This document shows positions 61,091-64,000 of a stretch of DNA of 64,000 bases, piece by piece. A model generated the notes under the pieces. It was given only the letters and a program-made list of their open reading frames with translations, did not search any database and was not told the origin of the DNA. Where the stretch lies: NCBI RefSeq assembly GCF_001895025.1, contig NZ_BCXI01000003.1, forward strand, positions 124,001-188,000. The letters run 5' to 3'. Source of the DNA: Rhodococcus zopfii NBRC 100606 = JCM 9919. GTDB taxonomy: Bacteria; Actinomycetota; Actinomycetes; Mycobacteriales; Mycobacteriaceae. The first letter of the stretch is position 1. Each line of letters begins with the position of its first letter. Position numbers and translations under genes: made by a program.

Positions 61091-61843
61091 GTGACCGGTG
61101 ACCTGCACGTCCTCACCCAGTCGCTGCTCGGCGTTCTCGTTCTCGTCGTCGTGGCCACCTCGGTGCTGTGGGGATACGGTGTTCCGCACCGGTTCGCGCC
61201 CGCCCTCGCGATCGCGCGCGGCGCCGTCCAGCTCGCTCTCGTCAGCCTCGTGCTCAGCGGCGTCATCACCGACGGCCGCTGGGTCGCGGTCGTACTCGCG
61301 GTGATGTGCGCGGTCGCCACCTGGACCGCGACGCGCCGGATCGGACGCGGCACCGCCACCCTCGGGATCGTCGCGGTCGCGGTGCTGGCCGGCGCCGGGG
61401 CGGCCCTGCTGATCGTCTTCGCGACCGGCGCGATCGAACTGTCGCCGCGCTACGCGCTCGCCATCGGCGGCATCGTCATCGGCAACGCCATGACCGTCGC
61501 GGCACTGGCCGGGCGGCGCTTCCTCGAGATCGTCGACAGCCGATGGGAGGAGGTCGAAGGATGGCTCGCGCTCGGCGCCACCCCGCGCCAGTCGACGGCC
61601 GAGCTCACCCGGGTCGCGGTGCACTCCGCGCTGATCCCGGCGACCGACCAGACCAAGACCACCGGCCTGGTGACGCTGCCCGGGGCGTTCGTGGGGGCGA
61701 TCTTCGGCGGCCTGTCCCCGCTCGAGGCCGGCCGGTTCCAGATCGTGGTGCTCGCGTCCATCATGGCGGCCGCGTCGATCACCGCGGTCGTCGTGGCGCG
61801 CGGGCTCGGTCCGGTCCGGTACCGGCCGACCGTCCCGTCCTGA
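61091..61843 (+). CDS. FetB/YbbM-like (UPF0014) membrane permease
   Basis: A 250-residue protein with six to seven helices, the UPF0014 family linked to iron export (FetB) or unidentified substrates. Landmarks: LAIARGAVQLALVSLVLSGVI, ALAIGGIVIGNAMTVAALAGRRF, EGWLALGATPRQSTAELTRVAVHSALIPATDQTKTTGLVTLPGAFVGAIFGGLSPLEAGRFQIVV. The ATPase partner (FetA) is not next to it. GTG at 61091 is the start. It is convergent with the TetR gene 6 bases away. Confidence 0.9.
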   Translation: MTGDLHVLTQSLLGVLVLVVVATSVLWGYGVPHRFAPALAIARGAVQLALVSLVLSGVITDGRWVAVVLAVMCAVATWTATRRIGRGTATLGIVAVAVLAGAGAALLIVFATGAIELSPRYALAIGGIVIGNAMTVAALAGRRFLEIVDSRWEEVEGWLALGATPRQSTAELTRVAVHSALIPATDQTKTTGLVTLPGAFVGAIFGGLSPLEAGRFQIVVLASIMAAASITAVVVARGLGPVRYRPTVPS

Positions 61844-61849
61844 ACGGGC

Positions 61850-62494
61850 TCAGCGGCCCGTCCCGCCCCGGAACCCGACAACTTCCCTGAACACCGCGAG
61901 CGCCCGATCGACGAGTTCCTCGACGTCGACCCCCGGTTCCGCGATCGACGAGCGCATCGCGAACCGGATGATCGCGCCCGCCGACAGGACCAGCATCTGC
62001 GCGGCCTCGCGGCTGCCGACACCGTCGGTGACGGTGCGATCGGACTCGCCGAGTTTCTCCGCGACCAGATCCGACACCAGCGACTGCGCGGTGTCGACGT
62101 GCGCGATGCGTCGCCGCGCCAGCTCCGGATGACGGCAGATGAGCTCCGTGTTCCGTTCGCGCTGCTCGGCGCCGGGGCCGGAGCTCTGCAGCACGTCGAA
62201 CAGCAGGCGAGTGACCTTCTCCACGGCGTCCTCGTTCGCACCGAGGGTGAACTCCGCCGCGGTGCGCTCGTCGATAGCGGGGGCACGCAGGCCGAGGACG
62301 GCGTCCTCCTTCGATGCGAAATAGTTGAAGAACGTGCGCGCGGACACGTCGGCTTCCGTGACGATCGACTCGATCGTCACGTCGGCGAGACGGTCGTGGG
62401 TCAGCGCGGCGGTAGCTGCCGCAGAGTGGATCGCGGTCCACGTCCGAGCCCGTTTGCGCGAACGCAGTGAGAGCTTCGGCGCGGTATCGGTCAC
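61850..62494 (-). CDS. TetR-family transcriptional regulator
   Basis: A 214-residue repressor from the GTG at 62494 (GGAGG before it). The helix-turn-helix is TAIHSAAATAALTHDRLADVTIESIVTEADVSARTFFNYFASKEDAVLGL, with the TFFNYF recognition turn common in mycobacterial AcrR/TetR members. The ligand domain (about 70-214) is mostly helical with no clue to the inducer. The target may be the convergent or neighbouring membrane genes, or the EmrB exporter with a palindrome at 59942. Confidence 0.9.
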   Translation of the reverse strand: MTDTAPKLSLRSRKRARTWTAIHSAAATAALTHDRLADVTIESIVTEADVSARTFFNYFASKEDAVLGLRAPAIDERTAAEFTLGANEDAVEKVTRLLFDVLQSSGPGAEQRERNTELICRHPELARRRIAHVDTAQSLVSDLVAEKLGESDRTVTDGVGSREAAQMLVLSAGAIIRFAMRSSIAEPGVDVEELVDRALAVFREVVGFRGGTGR

Positions 62495-62550
62495 GAGGTT
62501 CCTCCAGCCATCGGTACCACCGTAGTGCAGGGCCACGGCGCCGTGGCGAG

Positions 62551-63600
62551 CTATGCGGCCGCGGCCTCGTGGGCGGGGTCGGCCTCGCGCCGCGCGACGT
62601 GCCGCAGCAACGGAATGCTCCCGGCCCCGGCGACCAGGGGGAACCAGTAGGTACACATCCGGTAGATGGCGACGGCTGCGGCGGCCGCGCCGGCATCGAA
62701 CCCCAGCGCCACGAGACCGGCGACCAGACCGGCCTCGACGATGCCGATACCGCCCGGGGTCAGCGGGATCTGCCGGGCCACCTGCGTCGCGACGTGCAGG
62801 GTGGCCAGCGAGGCGACCCCCACCTCGATACCGACCGCGAGGCACGCCGCGATCAGGCACAGCAGGTCGAAGGCCCATTTCGCGGTGGTGAGCGCGAACA
62901 CCCGGTGCCACACCACCCGCGGAAGGCGGACGATCTCGGCGAGAGCGAGCGTGAGTTTCACCTTCCAGCCGGCGCCCGGAGGGGTCTCGACGCTCGGGGC
63001 GGGGACGCGGCGCCGGGCCACCTCGAGGGCGCCCACGACCGCGGCGATCCCGGCGGCGACGCACGCCGCGAGGACGATGTTGTGCACGTCGTCGGCCATC
63101 CACCCGGCCACCTGCGGACTGATGGTCGCCGAATAGACCAGGCACAGGGCCAGCATCGACACCCCGGTGGACAGGGTCAGCGCGACCACCGCGTTGCCGG
63201 GGGTCAGACCCGCGACCGTCAGCCAGCGATAGTTGTAGCCCGCGGCGAACGCACCGCCGGCGGGCAGTCCCTGCGTCACGGCAGTGGATGCGTAGGTCAC
63301 CAGTTCGGATCGGCGCCGCGACATTTCGCCCCCGAACGCGGCGACCACGACGTTCTGCAGGCGGGCCAGCATGTGCATCGCGACCATCTGGACGGCGAAG
63401 GCGCCGATCACCCACTGCAGCTGGGCGGCGAGCACGGCGTCGCGGATCGTGGACAGAGCGGGAAGCTGGCCGCGGAGGATCCAGACGGCCGCGACGACGA
63501 CGGCGAGAGTCGGCAGGGTGCGGGTCGCGGGATGCCGAAGGACACTGCGCACCGTCGAGCGGCGTCGTGTCTGCGCTGCCGTGGTCGCGATTCTCGGCAT
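62551..63600 (-). CDS. Flippase-like integral membrane protein (UPF0104/LPG synthase TM region)
   Basis: A 349-residue protein with about eight helices that matches the YbhN/AglD2-type family, the membrane part related to MprF. Landmarks: WVIGAFAVQMVAMHMLARLQNVVVAAFGG, TYASTAVTQGLPAGGAFAAGYNYRWL, ATQVARQIPLTPGGIGIVEAGLVAGLVALG and YRMCTYWFPLVAGAGSI. The PLTPGGIGIVEAGL helix is the family hallmark. It has no synthase domain, so a lipid-flipping or scaffold role is more likely. The gene runs leftward and starts 129 bases before the rightward UdgX gene. Confidence 0.9.
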   Translation of the reverse strand: MPRIATTAAQTRRRSTVRSVLRHPATRTLPTLAVVVAAVWILRGQLPALSTIRDAVLAAQLQWVIGAFAVQMVAMHMLARLQNVVVAAFGGEMSRRRSELVTYASTAVTQGLPAGGAFAAGYNYRWLTVAGLTPGNAVVALTLSTGVSMLALCLVYSATISPQVAGWMADDVHNIVLAACVAAGIAAVVGALEVARRRVPAPSVETPPGAGWKVKLTLALAEIVRLPRVVWHRVFALTTAKWAFDLLCLIAACLAVGIEVGVASLATLHVATQVARQIPLTPGGIGIVEAGLVAGLVALGFDAGAAAAAVAIYRMCTYWFPLVAGAGSIPLLRHVARREADPAHEAAAA

Positions 63601-63695
63601 CGGGTCGTCTCCTGGATCGGTCGCCCGATCGTAACTCTGCAGCTGTGCAATCTTTCATTTCTGTGACATTTCATACGTCCGTCGGGGGGCGGTCC

Positions 63696-63720
63696 GGTTC
63701 CCGCACGGGCCACGGGGTAT
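63696..63720 (+). promoter_or_regulatory. Possible SigF-type promoter before the UdgX gene
   Basis: GGTT (63696-63699), 15 bases, then GGGTAT (63715-63720). The start of transcription would lie only a few bases before the ATG at 63730, so the messenger would be nearly leaderless. It matches the block pattern of P1 to P3 in the sigF locus, but with N15. Confidence 0.4.
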
Positions 63721-63729
63721 CCAGCAGGT

Positions 63730-64000
63730 ATGCCCACGCATCCCGGTGCCCAGCAGTATCTGCCCCACAGCACCGACCTCGACGACCTCGCCGCCGCTGC
63801 CGCCGGATGCCGCGGCTGTGACCTGTACCGCTACGCCGGGCCCACCGTGTTCGGTGCCGGGCCCGCGACCGCGCGACTGCTGCTCGTCGGCGAACAACCC
63901 GGCGACCAGGAGGACCGCGCAGGCGAGCCGTTCGTCGGACCGGCCGGGCACCTGCTCGACCGTGCCCTCGAGAAGGCCGGGATCGCCCGCGGCGACGTCT
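63730..64000 (+). CDS. UdgX/family 4-type uracil-DNA glycosylase (3' end outside window)
   Basis: Ninety residues are visible before the window ends. They begin MPTHPGAQQYLP, then AAAAGCRGCDLYRYAGPTVFGAGP, with the CRGC cysteine pair of the 4Fe-4S cluster, and LLLVGEQPGDQEDRAGEPFVGPAGHLLDRALEKAGI, the GEQPG(D/N)QED motif typical of UdgX-like enzymes. UdgX binds uracil in DNA covalently via a His in a later KRRIH motif, which lies beyond the window, so the UdgX rather than ordinary family 4 assignment is inferred from the visible motif. Confidence 0.85.
   Translation, partial: MPTHPGAQQYLPHSTDLDDLAAAAAGCRGCDLYRYAGPTVFGAGPATARLLLVGEQPGDQEDRAGEPFVGPAGHLLDRALEKAGIARGDV

Noticed and set aside
1-64000. 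CRISPR array, prophage, IS element, tRNA or rRNA gene
   Set aside because: No regularly spaced direct repeats, transposase, integrase or phage proteins were seen, and no cloverleaf or rRNA-like stretch was recognised between genes. A tRNA scan would be a firmer test.

Overview
The window is a high-GC, gene-dense actinobacterial chromosome segment, most likely from Rhodococcus or a close mycolic-acid-bearing relative. The pointers are a bifunctional LysX (lysyl-tRNA synthetase fused to a lysyl-phosphatidylglycerol synthase), the complete sigK-rskA locus in mycobacterial gene order, a Culp-type cutinase, a DUF5313 protein, a WhiB protein and a SigF partner-switching locus. GTG and TTG starts are common, and so are 4-base stop/start overlaps. 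No rRNA, tRNA, IS element, prophage or CRISPR array was seen. Almost all sequence is coding.

Layout. 1-10.6 kb: 5' part of an IlvG-like TPP enzyme, a lipoprotein, gltBD (glutamate synthase) with a strong terminator, a secreted protein built of about six 41-residue repeats, a secreted cutinase and an SDR. 10.7-17.3 kb: an orphan conservon-type histidine kinase, a histidine phosphatase, lysX and a GlsB-like membrane protein. 17.4-23.4 kb: a general-stress locus with whiB, two near-identical RsbV/RsbW-type pairs, a lipoprotein, a MerR/Hsp20 divergent pair, a UsfX-like anti-sigma factor and sigF. Three promoters of form GNNT-N16-GGGTA(T/G) precede its transcription units.

23.6-30.0 kb: a compact seven-gene cluster of ThiM-like kinase, SsuABC-type ABC importer, DszA/NtaA-type flavin monooxygenase, rhodanese and GntR regulator. 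It looks like a scavenging route for a sulfur-containing, possibly thiazole-like, compound. 30.0-36.3 kb: a five-gene leftward unit that couples an MMPL exporter to a PP2C-type response regulator, a CHASE3-type histidine kinase, a response regulator and a tyrosine phosphatase. 36.4-44.4 kb: a PrmC-like methylase, then rskA, sigK, DUF1295, cyclopropane-fatty-acid-synthase-like methyltransferase, DUF1365, FAD oxidoreductase and hydrolase, with a divergent fasciclin lipoprotein. Two outward-facing promoters with identical CCATCC-N16-CGAATG blocks sit between the last two, consistent with SigK control.

44.4-54.6 kb: lipocalin, a photolyase/TIGR01777/DUF2867 operon, an S4 RNA-binding protein, RraA, a FadR-type regulator, an NRAMP transporter, DUF5313 and a long-chain acyl-CoA synthetase. 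54.6-55.9 kb: a decaying stretch with an MFS-transporter remnant and a probable frameshifted relic around one hypothetical gene. 55.9-64 kb: succinic semialdehyde dehydrogenase, DUF427, an EmrB-type exporter divergent from a CapA-like protein, a FetB-like permease, TetR, a flippase-like membrane protein and the start of a UdgX-type uracil-DNA glycosylase. Short hairpin elements sharing GGACAGCCGCGCG recur in three non-coding places.
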